The position numbers and the translations under genes were made by a program. Below are positions 14,891 through 23,148 of a DNA stretch of 64,000 nt, in pieces; position 1 is the first letter of the stretch, and each line of letters begins with the position of its first letter. The stretch comes from JAACFF01 sp963701435 (lineage in GTDB: Bacteria; Chloroflexota; Anaerolineae; Promineifilales; Promineifilaceae). Below the pieces are notes generated by a model, which did no database searches, was not told where the DNA came from, and saw only the letters and a program-made list of their open reading frames with translations. Location of the stretch: NCBI GenBank assembly GCA_963701435.1, contig CAVPAL010000006.1, positions 1-64,000 on the forward strand, given 5' to 3'.

Positions 14891-16105
14891 CTAAATACGG
14901 GTGCGCGCTTTTTTGGTTTGGGGTGTATGGTGCAGGAAATCTACGGCGAAACGGCCGTTGTACGCGTTCAGTAAATCTTCAATCCGCTGCGCATCGGGGG
15001 ACGCCAGCAAAAATCCGGCGTGGTATGGTTTATCCAGCCGCCACACAATTTCAGGATCGGAGTAGCCGCTCAGGTCAGGGTACTCCTGGCGCGCCAGACA
15101 GGTAATCAAGGCCGCATAATCATGACGATGCGGCGGCAAGTGATAAGTTTGGCCGCTCAGCCGGGCGACCTCAACGCGCGCTGCCTCCGCCCAGAGCGCA
15201 ATCCCGCTCGCCGCCTGCACCATTCTATCGATGTTGGCGCCGCCAACGCGTGCGGCTGTTTCCAGGAAATAGAAACGGCCGTCTGCAAAAGCGCGGATAA
15301 ATTCCGTATGGGCGACGCCGCCGGGATGCTGTAAAGCACGCAGCAGGCGACCATTGGCCGCCAGCAGCGCCTGCGATTCCTCGTCATCACCGGCCAGCGT
15401 GCGCGTATTAAAAATGCCGCCGCCCTGCGTCAAAGAAAGCGGCGGCGCGCCATATTTGCTGGCAATTGCAAAAACCGGCTCTCCCGCCCACAAAATCGTG
15501 TCGACATGATACACATCGCCGGGCAGAAACTGCTCCAGCAAATAGAAGGATTGCTGATCACCCAGCACATCCAAAGCGCGCCAAACAGCCTCTGAATCGT
15601 GCAGTTTCTGAATGCCGATAGCCCCGGCTTCAAAGCGCGGTTTAAGCACCCAGGGCGGCGGCGCGGCGGCCATAAAGCTGCGTAAATCATCGTAATTGAA
15701 TATCCCGCTGAAAGCCGGCACAGGGATGTCCTGGCTGTGGGCGCGTACACGCATGGCCAGTTTATCGCGAAAATAGCGCGCAACGCTTTCACTAAGACCA
15801 GAAAGTCGAAAATGTTCCCGCAGGGCGGCGGCGGTCGCCACATCATAATCATCCAGCGCCACGATGCCGTCAATCTTTTGCCCCCGCGCCAGGTAACTGA
15901 CGGCGTATGTCATATCAGGCTGGGTTGAAAGGCTCGGTATTTTGTAAAAACCATCAATGCTGTCCCAGGGCCAGGGAGACTCTGCAAACTTTTCCGCGGT
16001 CAGCAGCAGCACGGTGCAGCCCTGTTTTTTGGCTTCGATCAAAAAGGGAATGCCTTTGAATTCACTGGCGAGGCATAAGATGGTTAACGGCCGTTGCTCG
16101 GTCAT
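14891..16105 (-). CDS. ATP-grasp family ligase
   Basis: The 404-residue protein looks like a carboxylate-amine ligase of the ATP-grasp fold. It has an N-terminal Rossmann-like domain (TILCLASEFKGIPFLIEA) and an ATP-binding region with WVLKPRFEAGAIGIQKL (about 150-166). The metal-binding segment is YFLETAARVGGANIDRM (about 270-286), with the conserved Glu and the Asn of the family. It is closest in style to the stand-alone ATP-grasp proteins related to BacD and PurK. The substrate is not predictable, and neighbours do not help. A copy of the 116-bp intergenic element lies just upstream (16134-16248). Two palindromes fall at 14951 and 15276, and a third covers the start region (16087). Confidence 0.8.
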   Translation of the reverse strand: MTEQRPLTILCLASEFKGIPFLIEAKKQGCTVLLLTAEKFAESPWPWDSIDGFYKIPSLSTQPDMTYAVSYLARGQKIDGIVALDDYDVATAAALREHFRLSGLSESVARYFRDKLAMRVRAHSQDIPVPAFSGIFNYDDLRSFMAAAPPPWVLKPRFEAGAIGIQKLHDSEAVWRALDVLGDQQSFYLLEQFLPGDVYHVDTILWAGEPVFAIASKYGAPPLSLTQGGGIFNTRTLAGDDEESQALLAANGRLLRALQHPGGVAHTEFIRAFADGRFYFLETAARVGGANIDRMVQAASGIALWAEAARVEVARLSGQTYHLPPHRHDYAALITCLARQEYPDLSGYSDPEIVWRLDKPYHAGFLLASPDAQRIEDLLNAYNGRFAVDFLHHTPQTKKARTRI

Positions 16106-16133
16106 GGTCTCAACTCCAAATTTTGGTGGCTTT

Positions 16134-16248
16134 TAGGTAATCGGCAACAATATTTCAAAATTAGAATCGCTCCAGACATTGCCGATTCCTCAAGGAAACC
16201 ACAGTTCAACTCCTTTGGGATTTCCGAATAGTTTCTGCGGTTTACCTA
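16134..16248 (-). repeat. Two-hairpin intergenic element, copy 1 (reverse orientation)
   Basis: 115 bp bounded by TAGGTAA and TTACCTA. The left half is a stem of TCGGCAAC... with ...ATTGCCGATT. The right half is a stem ending in TTTCTGCGGTTTACC whose partner is decayed. It is the reverse complement of the copies at 33481-33596 and 47407-47522. The first 39 bases match copy 2 exactly; the right half is more diverged. It contains no coding capacity. Confidence 0.85.
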
Positions 16249-16315
16249 ACTATAAACCAATTGTAGCGCAAAACCTGAATCGCGGAACAGGAAACAAACT
16301 GAATATTTTGTATGG

Positions 16316-17002
16316 TCAACTGTAATCAAAATACAATGCGTTGCCTTGCTTGCCAGACACGTCCAGCAATTCCATTTTGCGCAGCGTGTAGGTGATTTTT
16401 TGCGCCAGATTGAGACGGCAGTTGAGGATTTCAGCCAATTCGCGGTTGGTAAACGGCCGTTTTAATTCCTGCGGCAAAACTGCCAGATAATCTTGCGGCG
16501 TGTTAAAAACAGCCTGCTCAACCACCGCCAGCAAACGCTGATCGGCGATGCTCCAGCGTTTACGCCGCCAGCTTCCCTGCCCATCATCCCGCCAGATTTC
16601 TTCCTGCTGCGTCAACGCCGCTTCCAGCGTCAAATTCGGGTGCAAGAGCAAATGCGGAATGCGCATGCATTCGCCAAAAATATCCAGAACGCGACCCCGC
16701 TTGGGTGACTTACGTCGCTGAATAAACTTGCCTTGAGCGGTTTGGCGGATGATCCACTTTTCACACGGAATTGGATGAATGAGATGCACTTTGTGGCTTT
16801 CTAACAGGCCGGCCAGCTTACGCCGCAGCGCGTACAAATGACGCGTCTGGATTTCAATCAGCAGGTCATCGCGCACGATATCAATGACATAGCGGCCAAT
16901 TTTGACTTCAAACTGATCCCCGGCACGGCCGTACCATTCTTTAAGTCCGGCGTGCAGCGACTTTTCCGCCAGCGTGCCAATTTGTGGCGATTTGTGACTC
17001 AC
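16316..17002 (-). CDS. Hypothetical protein with nuclease-like N-terminal region
   Basis: About 228 residues from GTG 17002. That codon overlaps the stop of the upstream oxidoreductase as GTGA, pointing to coupled translation; the ATG at 17026 would overlap it by 28 bases. The N-terminal half contains EVKIGRYVIDIVRDDLLIEI followed by QT, a spacing (D-x(n)-E-I-Q) that resembles the PD-(D/E)xK nuclease core. A conserved-looking HKVHLIHPIPCEKWII segment follows. The C-terminal part (FTNRELAEILNCRLNLAQKI) looks like a winged helix. I do not recognise a named family with certainty. It might be a nuclease with a DNA-binding tail, or a transcription regulator. Confidence 0.55.
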   Translation of the reverse strand: MSHKSPQIGTLAEKSLHAGLKEWYGRAGDQFEVKIGRYVIDIVRDDLLIEIQTRHLYALRRKLAGLLESHKVHLIHPIPCEKWIIRQTAQGKFIQRRKSPKRGRVLDIFGECMRIPHLLLHPNLTLEAALTQQEEIWRDDGQGSWRRKRWSIADQRLLAVVEQAVFNTPQDYLAVLPQELKRPFTNRELAEILNCRLNLAQKITYTLRKMELLDVSGKQGNALYFDYS

Positions 17003-18378
17003 AACTGCCCCGCAACGGCGCTCCAATCAGCCAGCAGCGCCTGGTAAGCGGGATCGGCATAACGCGCCAAATGAAAAGCAGGCGCATAGTCGGGTAGCGC
17101 GCCGCCGGTCACATAAGCCGCGAGCAGTTCGCCCGCCGCCGGCGCCGCCATAACCCCATAACCGGAAAGAGCGCCGACAACATAGGCGCCATCAAGCGGC
17201 AGCGGGCCAATGAGCGGTCGATTTTCGCGCGTTTTACAATAATAGCCGCCGTCGATATACGGCTTGCTCATGCGATCCAGATAAATCGAGATCCCCGGAA
17301 CCATACGCGACAGCCCACGCACAACAATTTCAATATACTCCGGCTCAAATTGAACCGGCCAGACCGGGATATCAAAGGCGTTTATGTGATATGGCCACAA
17401 CACCAAAACGGTTTGCGCGCCTGGCCCCCCTTCGGGACGAAAATGAAGACCGGCCGGGAATTCCTCCAACAGCCAGGCGGTTTCCTCAAATTCGGCCAGT
17501 TCCGCCTTTTCTGCATCACTCCACGGCAGTATGATGGGATCATTCCAAATCATCAAGGGGGCGTCTCGCGGTATCACGCCCAGGGGATCCTCAAAGGCAA
17601 TTTTGCCGTGCAGTTCATTGTAAACGGGGATGTCCACATCAAGCATTTGGCCCATATGTTTGAGCAGCGGCCCGGCAGCGTTGATGAAGGTATTGGTATG
17701 AATTGTTTCCGCGTTCACCTGAACGGCCGTTACCCGCCCGCCCGCCGTAATAATATTGTGAATACGGCCGTTGACCAACTGCACCCCGGCTTCTTTTGCC
17801 TTTTGCAGCCAATACATGCCCAACTGTTGGGCGCTCAGCCAGCCGCAGCGGCGCGCATGCAGCATGGCACAGACATCATCGGCGATAAATGGGAAAAGTG
17901 ATTGGATGCCAGCCGCATCATCAATCCAATCGGCGCCGCTTAGTTGGTTGCGATAATCATGCGCGGATGCAGGTGTATAGCTTAACAAGCCTGTCCCGGT
18001 ATGTTCACGCAGTGCGCCGGCTCCTAAGGATGAAATCGATTGGGCCTCGCTTTTCATAGCGCGGGCCTGTGCAGGATCAGCCGTCAGGTAGACGTAGCCG
18101 CGCCGGTTGAGATGGAAAAAATTGCTGCTTTCAGCGGCCAGTTCTTCCAGCAGGTCGATACTGCGATTCATGAACCGCACCATTTCTGCACCGGGGCCGG
18201 GCCACCAATTGCGATATGCTTCGGTCGATTTGTCGCTGGTGAGCGTCAACGGCGCGCGTTCATCCACCAGGATGATATCTTGAATGCCATGCCGCACTGC
18301 TAAAAAATAGGCGGCCGACACGCCGGCCAGACCGGCGCCGCCAATCACAATTTGAGCCTGTTGGGGAATATCTGACAT
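16999..18378 (-). CDS. FAD-dependent oxidoreductase (DAO/DadA-like)
   Basis: The 459-residue protein has the FAD-binding Rossmann motif IVIGGAGLAGVSAAYFL (about 10-26) and ends with the second FAD contact region GAYVVGALSGYGVMAAPAAGELLA. This is the layout of D-amino acid oxidase/sarcosine oxidase-like enzymes, which oxidise C-N bonds of amines or amino acids. FINAAGPLLKHM marks the middle of the FAD domain. The substrate is unknown. It overlaps the start of the downstream hypothetical gene by 4 bases. Two palindromes (17723, 17763) lie in the substrate domain. Confidence 0.85.
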   Translation of the reverse strand: MSDIPQQAQIVIGGAGLAGVSAAYFLAVRHGIQDIILVDERAPLTLTSDKSTEAYRNWWPGPGAEMVRFMNRSIDLLEELAAESSNFFHLNRRGYVYLTADPAQARAMKSEAQSISSLGAGALREHTGTGLLSYTPASAHDYRNQLSGADWIDDAAGIQSLFPFIADDVCAMLHARRCGWLSAQQLGMYWLQKAKEAGVQLVNGRIHNIITAGGRVTAVQVNAETIHTNTFINAAGPLLKHMGQMLDVDIPVYNELHGKIAFEDPLGVIPRDAPLMIWNDPIILPWSDAEKAELAEFEETAWLLEEFPAGLHFRPEGGPGAQTVLVLWPYHINAFDIPVWPVQFEPEYIEIVVRGLSRMVPGISIYLDRMSKPYIDGGYYCKTRENRPLIGPLPLDGAYVVGALSGYGVMAAPAAGELLAAYVTGGALPDYAPAFHLARYADPAYQALLADWSAVAGQL

Positions 18379-18469
18379 TTTCCGTATCTATTCAGGTACC
18401 CGGGAGAGCTTGGTTTGCCCTTAAGGACAATTGCTTATCGGGTAAACCTGACAAGGTCTAGCTGTGTAG

Positions 18470-19435
18470 TTACCATTTTCCTGCGTTATTGTTTGTTTTT
18501 TTGAGACGTTTGGCGCCGTCACGTGTAATTTGAAAATGGTCTAAATCCCGCGCCACGACCGTGTTGGGGAAAATAGATCGCGCTTCATTGCGCACATCCC
18601 GCTCCATATAGCGGCGTGACAGATGGGTGAGAATCAAACTATTGACTCCGGCTTCCTTTGCCAAACGTGCTGCCCGGGCGGCGGTCATGTGCCCGAACTG
18701 GTAAGCCATATCCAATTCTTCTTCCAGATAGGTTGATTCCATCACCAGCGCAGAAGCGTCGCGACAGATTTCAACCAGGTTGTCGGTGCGGCCAACATCC
18801 CCGATATGGACATATTTCGTACCGGGAACGGCCGTTCCCAGCACATCATCCGGGTGAATAAGACGCCCATCCGCCAATTTTACGCTTTCCCCGCGTACCA
18901 GCATGGAGCGCTCCGGACCAAATGGAATGTCCAACGCCTCAGCTTTGTCGTTAAGAAAAGGGCGATGTGGTTTTTCCTCAAAAAGAAAACCATAACAATC
19001 TGGCCCACGATGCTCAACCCCAAAGGCGGTCAGACGAAATTTATCATCCTCCACAATAACTTGCCCCTGCTCCAGCGCATTCAAATTGATGGAAATTGGT
19101 GGTTTCTGGCCTACAAAAACAACTTTAAACAGCAGATTGCTAACCCTGGAGAGCGTGGCGCGGCCCGCATAAATATCAAGCTTATCCAGGTTTTCCCAAC
19201 GGCTGAGAGTTGACGCCAACCCGCCGAGACCTAAAATGTGGTCGAGGTGGCTGTGCGTGAGCAGCACCGTATCCAAGCGTTTAAAACCCAGCCCGCTTTT
19301 GAGAATCTGGCGCTGTGTGCCTTCACCACAATCAAGTAAAAAGCGGTATTGGCGATGTAAGATAATATGCCCGGACAACCCGCGGTTAACGGATGGCGCC
19401 GAAGAGGAAGTGCCTAAAAAAACAAGTTCAAACAT
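18470..19435 (-). CDS. rnz: Ribonuclease Z
   Basis: RNase Z (ElaC) removes the 3' trailer of tRNA precursors. From ATG 19435 the protein has 321 residues and begins MFELVFLGTSSSAPS, the standard start; the ATG at 19453 adds six residues that overlap rtcA. Zinc ligands are visible in LLTHSHLDHILGL (about 57-69), HRGPDCYGFLF, HIGDVGRTDN and LILTHLSRRY. It overlaps the end of rtcA by 8 bases, so the two RNA 3'-end enzymes are probably cotranscribed. One palindrome occurs at 18829. Confidence 0.95.
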   Translation of the reverse strand: MFELVFLGTSSSAPSVNRGLSGHIILHRQYRFLLDCGEGTQRQILKSGLGFKRLDTVLLTHSHLDHILGLGGLASTLSRWENLDKLDIYAGRATLSRVSNLLFKVVFVGQKPPISINLNALEQGQVIVEDDKFRLTAFGVEHRGPDCYGFLFEEKPHRPFLNDKAEALDIPFGPERSMLVRGESVKLADGRLIHPDDVLGTAVPGTKYVHIGDVGRTDNLVEICRDASALVMESTYLEEELDMAYQFGHMTAARAARLAKEAGVNSLILTHLSRRYMERDVRNEARSIFPNTVVARDLDHFQITRDGAKRLKKTNNNAGKW

Positions 19436-20471
19436 AATGCATGCCGTGAACAATAATTTGGCCGGGCTGTCCCTGCCGGCCCTGGATTTGAATAGTCACG
19501 CCCAGCCATTGGCGTAGTAAATTCGCGTTGGTGAGCGTGTGCAACGTTATCTCGCCGGTTGTGAAGCAGCTTGCGCCATGCGCCAACGCCAGGGGCAGCA
19601 GCAGTTGATCAGCCAGGTATTTGTCAACAGACGCGTTATTTTCTATGAAAGCAACACATTGAGCAACGGCCGTTTCCGATACCTTCTCCGCCGGCAGCCC
19701 TTTACGCCCCAAACAGCTAAATCCGCCGCCCGGGACCCAAAGGAAAATGCCGGCGCCAGGCGCGCTGCCGCGCGCTCTCACCGGCTGAATGTTGGTGGAA
19801 ATGGCTTGTTTTTGCAGCAAGTTGGCGGCGCGGCGCGCCATGCGTTGCGCAATGTGGGCCGGCAGGTTGGTAACAGCCGCAATGCCTTCGACCTGTTCAA
19901 CGGGCGCGCGCTGAAAATCAGCAGCGTGCAGCTTCGTAAGCGGTTTGATGTGGGCAGTGATGGCGCCGCCGCCCTGCGGATACCAGCCCCAGGCGTCTAA
20001 ATTCAGGGTTATTTCCGCACCCAAACGCGTAAAGACCGGTTGGGCGACATGCGCCAGATAGTGAAAGGGTGGACTGTAGGGCACATGCGTGCCGCCTTGC
20101 AGCGTGACCACTGTGGGCGCATCCGCAAAGAGCAGCGGCCAGATCAATGCTTGAAAAATCAGGGTTGCGGAACCGGCTGATCCACCTTGTGCATATGTGG
20201 CGACGTCAAATTGATAGGCGCCCCCGCGCGACGCAGTTTGTGGCTGAAATTCGAGGGCTGTGCTGTTAATTTCCGCCCCCGCCATTCGGGCATTGCAGAC
20301 GGCGGCGACGGCATGAACGGCCGTTAGGTGCTGCGGGCGCAAACCTGGTTTTTTACGCGCCGCGCGGATGTTGGTCAACCGAAACGGCCGTCCCGTCAGC
20401 GCCGCCAGACTCAAACTCGTGCGTAAAACCTGTCCGCCGCCTTCACCCTGGCTGCCGTCAATCATCAACAT
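19428..20471 (-). CDS. rtcA: RNA 3'-terminal phosphate cyclase RtcA
   Basis: RtcA converts an RNA 3'-phosphate to a 2',3'-cyclic phosphate with ATP. The protein (about 347 residues from ATG 20471) begins MLMIDGSQGEGGGQVLRTSL, the family signature, followed by RAARKKPGLRPQHLTA. The histidine nucleophile region near the C-terminus (ALAHGASCFTTGEITLHTLT) is present. No rtcB or rtcR is seen in the window. A terminator separates it from the sugar transferase upstream (20534-20572). Three palindromes lie inside it (19668, 20318, 20382). Confidence 0.93.
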   Translation of the reverse strand: MLMIDGSQGEGGGQVLRTSLSLAALTGRPFRLTNIRAARKKPGLRPQHLTAVHAVAAVCNARMAGAEINSTALEFQPQTASRGGAYQFDVATYAQGGSAGSATLIFQALIWPLLFADAPTVVTLQGGTHVPYSPPFHYLAHVAQPVFTRLGAEITLNLDAWGWYPQGGGAITAHIKPLTKLHAADFQRAPVEQVEGIAAVTNLPAHIAQRMARRAANLLQKQAISTNIQPVRARGSAPGAGIFLWVPGGGFSCLGRKGLPAEKVSETAVAQCVAFIENNASVDKYLADQLLLPLALAHGASCFTTGEITLHTLTNANLLRQWLGVTIQIQGRQGQPGQIIVHGMHYV

Positions 20472-20533
20472 GAATATCAATACCTGCCCATCTTCATGCT
20501 GACAGTGTAACATACCACGCAGCAGCCCCAAAA

Positions 20534-20572
20534 TAAAAAGACCTCATGACGCGCGCCATGAGGTCTTTCAAT
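20534..20572 (-). terminator. Rho-independent terminator after the sugar transferase
   Basis: GACCTCATG and CATGAGGTC pair across an 8-base loop, flanked by A-runs on the left and T-runs on the right. On the minus strand it lies 18 bases past the sugar transferase stop and is followed by a T-rich stretch. It can also work for plus-strand transcripts. Confidence 0.85.
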
Positions 20573-20589
20573 TAATAAAGTGCTTGTGG

Positions 20590-21261
20590 TCAGATGGGCT
20601 GGCTTTTTAGCGCCGTCGAGAAGGTGCCAAACAAAATTTTGACATCCAGCCACACAGACCAGTTGTTGCTGTATTCCATATCTAACTTTAACTGATCTTT
20701 TAATGGAATATTCAATCCTAACAAAGCGCCCGGGCCGATCAATCCCGGCAGTTCAGCGGTCATCATGTCAATATTATGACGGCCGTATTTCAGCAGGTCT
20801 TGGCGCGTTAATGCGCGTGGGCCAACCAGAGACATTTCCCGATTCAGAATATTGAGCAGGCGCGGCAGTTCTTCTAAACCTGTGCGGCGCAAGAACCATC
20901 CGATGCGTGTATAACGCGGGTCACGGCCAACTTTTTGCCCGCGCAACACAGCGACCCACTGCTGGCGATTTTGAATCAACCTGTCGTCGCTGTTAATGTA
21001 CATTGTGCGGAATTTGAAAGCGTTAAACTCGCGTCCGTTCAAACCCAAGACACGCCGCCGGAAGAATACCGGCCCCGGTGATTCAATTAAAATCAATAAT
21101 GTGACAATCAGTAAGAATGGAGATAAGAAAAGTAGGGCAGGAAGCACGATAGTATAATCAAAAACAGTTTTAACTGTTTTCTTTAGCAGCCTATGACGCT
21201 TCAGAAAGCCAATCGCCTGATTCGTGATTCCTGTTTGGGTGCGCAAAGTAACCTCTGTCAT
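20590..21261 (-). CDS. Bacterial sugar transferase (undecaprenyl-phosphate, WbaP/WcaJ-like)
   Basis: The 223-residue protein belongs to the family that moves a sugar phosphate onto undecaprenyl phosphate, the first step of exopolysaccharide or O-antigen synthesis. One transmembrane segment (about 32-60) is followed by the conserved catalytic block: FFRRRVLGLNGREFNAFKFR and TM (about 74-95), RIGWFLRRTGLEELPRLLNI (about 121-140) and MSLVGPRALT (about 145). This is the short, catalytic-only form without the five-helix N-terminus of WbaP. No other polysaccharide genes are adjacent. The 188 bp upstream to the next gene show nothing I can name. Confidence 0.9.
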   Translation of the reverse strand: MTEVTLRTQTGITNQAIGFLKRHRLLKKTVKTVFDYTIVLPALLFLSPFLLIVTLLILIESPGPVFFRRRVLGLNGREFNAFKFRTMYINSDDRLIQNRQQWVAVLRGQKVGRDPRYTRIGWFLRRTGLEELPRLLNILNREMSLVGPRALTRQDLLKYGRHNIDMMTAELPGLIGPGALLGLNIPLKDQLKLDMEYSNNWSVWLDVKILFGTFSTALKSQPI

Positions 21262-21449
21262 TACATTTTTACCGTTAAGTTATCTTGTTGTAATTTTGGG
21301 GCGCTCTTTGAACACGACTAGAGCATACCAATACTGTTAATGAGTTTATGCTTAGCGTCTTACAAAAATACTTACGAAAAGATTTGTGCTTTACTGCCAG
21401 TCTTTCCACATTGTATTTGCCACGACGGCGTTAGGGGGAGAGAGGTCAA

Positions 21450-21947
21450 TTAAACTGCGGTAGCAACGGCCGTAAACAACAAAACGAGCGCTGCACATAA
21501 TAAATTGATACGTAGAAAATTGATTTCGCGACTTTGTAGTTTTGATTGTTCATCTGCCGCCAGAGACGGCCGTTGCTCCGCCAGCAGACTCGTGCGTTTC
21601 ATAGCCGGATACAGCGCCGCCTGCATATAAACTGCAATCAAAACCATACCAATATAAGCAATATGTTTCAACAACATTGCCCATGCCCATAAGCTGTCAA
21701 CTGTCAAAAAACCATTATAATTTGTGTCATTAGTCATCTGCACAAAGCCGGTTATTAACAAGACAACCAGACTGGCATTCGCCCAAGGCAAAAAACGACG
21801 CTGGAATGTAAACCATTGATTTAAAGCCAGCGTACCATGTCTGAGCGCAGGCCACGCCACCAAGGCCATCAGCGCCATGCCGCCCAGCAAAACCACCGTC
21901 GCCAGCAGATGTATCCAATAGGAAACGACTAACACCCAAAAAGTCAT
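21450..21947 (-). CDS. Four-helix membrane protein, CopD-like
   Basis: The 165-residue protein has four hydrophobic helices: about 3-30, 55-75, 88-112 and 145-163. Residues in the first helix (SYWIHLLATVVLLGGM) and third helix (LLKHIAYIGMVLIAVYM) carry His, as in the CopD/DUF4149 group of small membrane proteins. In those, paired His residues may bind haem or copper. The link is by pattern only. It ends 7 bases after the start of the lipoprotein glycosidase gene at 21954 in map order, that is, it lies immediately upstream of it on the same strand reading away. Two palindromes lie at 21466 and 21567. Confidence 0.5.
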   Translation of the reverse strand: MTFWVLVVSYWIHLLATVVLLGGMALMALVAWPALRHGTLALNQWFTFQRRFLPWANASLVVLLITGFVQMTNDTNYNGFLTVDSLWAWAMLLKHIAYIGMVLIAVYMQAALYPAMKRTSLLAEQRPSLAADEQSKLQSREINFLRINLLCAALVLLFTAVATAV

Positions 21948-21953
21948 TACGTT

Positions 21954-23099
21954 TTACGATTTCGGCATCTCTTTCAACGCGTTATACGCCTGCCGCGGCG
22001 TGCCATCCGGCAGGACAATCGACCACCACCACTGTTCATTTTCAGGCGTCCAATGATAATCCGCAATATAAATCGTTGTCATCAAGCCAATCCACGGTTG
22101 CCAGTTTTCAGCCGCATATTGATACGCGCGCACAAGATAATCCGCCTGCGTTTTCTCATCAACGGCAAACCAGGCATAACTGGGATTAACTTCATCCAGC
22201 GTCCAGCCCATTTCCAAAATAGCAACCTGTTTCTCGCCATCCCCATTTGCCACCATAATTTCACGCATATCCTCCACGTGACGAAATGCGAACCAGCGCC
22301 CGCCGCCATATTCAGGATTTTCAGCCTCTTCAGGAGCGAGTTCGGGCGGCGCTTTGTAACCAGGGGCATTCAAACCAAGCACATCAAAATAGGCGTCTGC
22401 GCCGGCGCCATACATACCTTGCAAAAATTGTGTATCCGGCATCACTTCTGGAGAATCCGTGCCGGTGGGCGCGAGGCCGGCCGAAATAACAATCGCCTCC
22501 GGGTCAGCCGCTTTGATAGCCTCATAACAAACCTTCAATAACTGCGTATATTCTTCCGGATCAGGTGGTTTTTCACCCCATTCCCGGCTTAAATTAGGTT
22601 CATTCCATACCTGGTAAGCGCCAATGCGGCCTTTATAACGATCAGCCACGACCCTGCAGTAATCAGCGAAATCCTGCAAGTCAGCAGGTGGTTGATTATC
22701 CTTAAACTGGTTATCCAACGGTTCAGACCAGAAGGGCTGGCGATCTAAACGCACAACCAGGTTTATCCCCGCCTTCTCAGCCTTATCAACAATCCGATCA
22801 GGACGGTACCAATCATAATGTCCCTTTTCAATGCCTTCAATTTCGCGCCACGGGAATTTTTGTTTGACCCAACCAAACCCCATTTTATCTACCATTTGGA
22901 ATTCAACTTCGATGCGTTCCGGTTTCCACCACATAAGCGTGTGGACGCCATAAGCCGGCGATTGGAAAAGTTGGTTCACCGGCTCATCCCCTAACAGATC
23001 CGGGGTGGGCGTGGGTTCAAGAGCAGGTTGGCAGCCTGACATAAAAATGAAAAGAATGAGCAGGCACAGCCGCCCCCATTTGATCGTGTGAGATAGCAT
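21954..23099 (-). CDS. Lipoprotein glycosidase-like (clan GH-A TIM barrel), paralogue 1
   Basis: The 381-residue product has a lipoprotein signal (FIFMSGC, Cys about 23) and a short TPTP linker. A TIM-barrel domain follows, with YQVWNEPNLSREWG (acid/base Glu, about 165) and VAILEMGWTLDE (nucleophile Glu, about 295). These are the paired catalytic glutamates of clan GH-A glycosidases such as GH5 and GH39. It probably acts outside the cell, anchored by lipid. It is the last of three related genes in a row (21954-27710), with the same motifs and order. No ACGGCCGT palindrome occurs in it. Confidence 0.75.
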   Translation of the reverse strand: MLSHTIKWGRLCLLILFIFMSGCQPALEPTPTPDLLGDEPVNQLFQSPAYGVHTLMWWKPERIEVEFQMVDKMGFGWVKQKFPWREIEGIEKGHYDWYRPDRIVDKAEKAGINLVVRLDRQPFWSEPLDNQFKDNQPPADLQDFADYCRVVADRYKGRIGAYQVWNEPNLSREWGEKPPDPEEYTQLLKVCYEAIKAADPEAIVISAGLAPTGTDSPEVMPDTQFLQGMYGAGADAYFDVLGLNAPGYKAPPELAPEEAENPEYGGGRWFAFRHVEDMREIMVANGDGEKQVAILEMGWTLDEVNPSYAWFAVDEKTQADYLVRAYQYAAENWQPWIGLMTTIYIADYHWTPENEQWWWSIVLPDGTPRQAYNALKEMPKS

Positions 23100-23148
23100 A
23101 AGATAGATAGATCAAGATGAGCGGGATGCTCCTGCTCAATCGTCAGAT

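Noticed and set aside
18412..18448. Hairpin GGTTTGCCC / GGGTAAACC between rnz and the FAD oxidoreductase
   Set aside because: One mismatch, a 19-base loop and no T-run on either strand, so it is not a convincing terminator.
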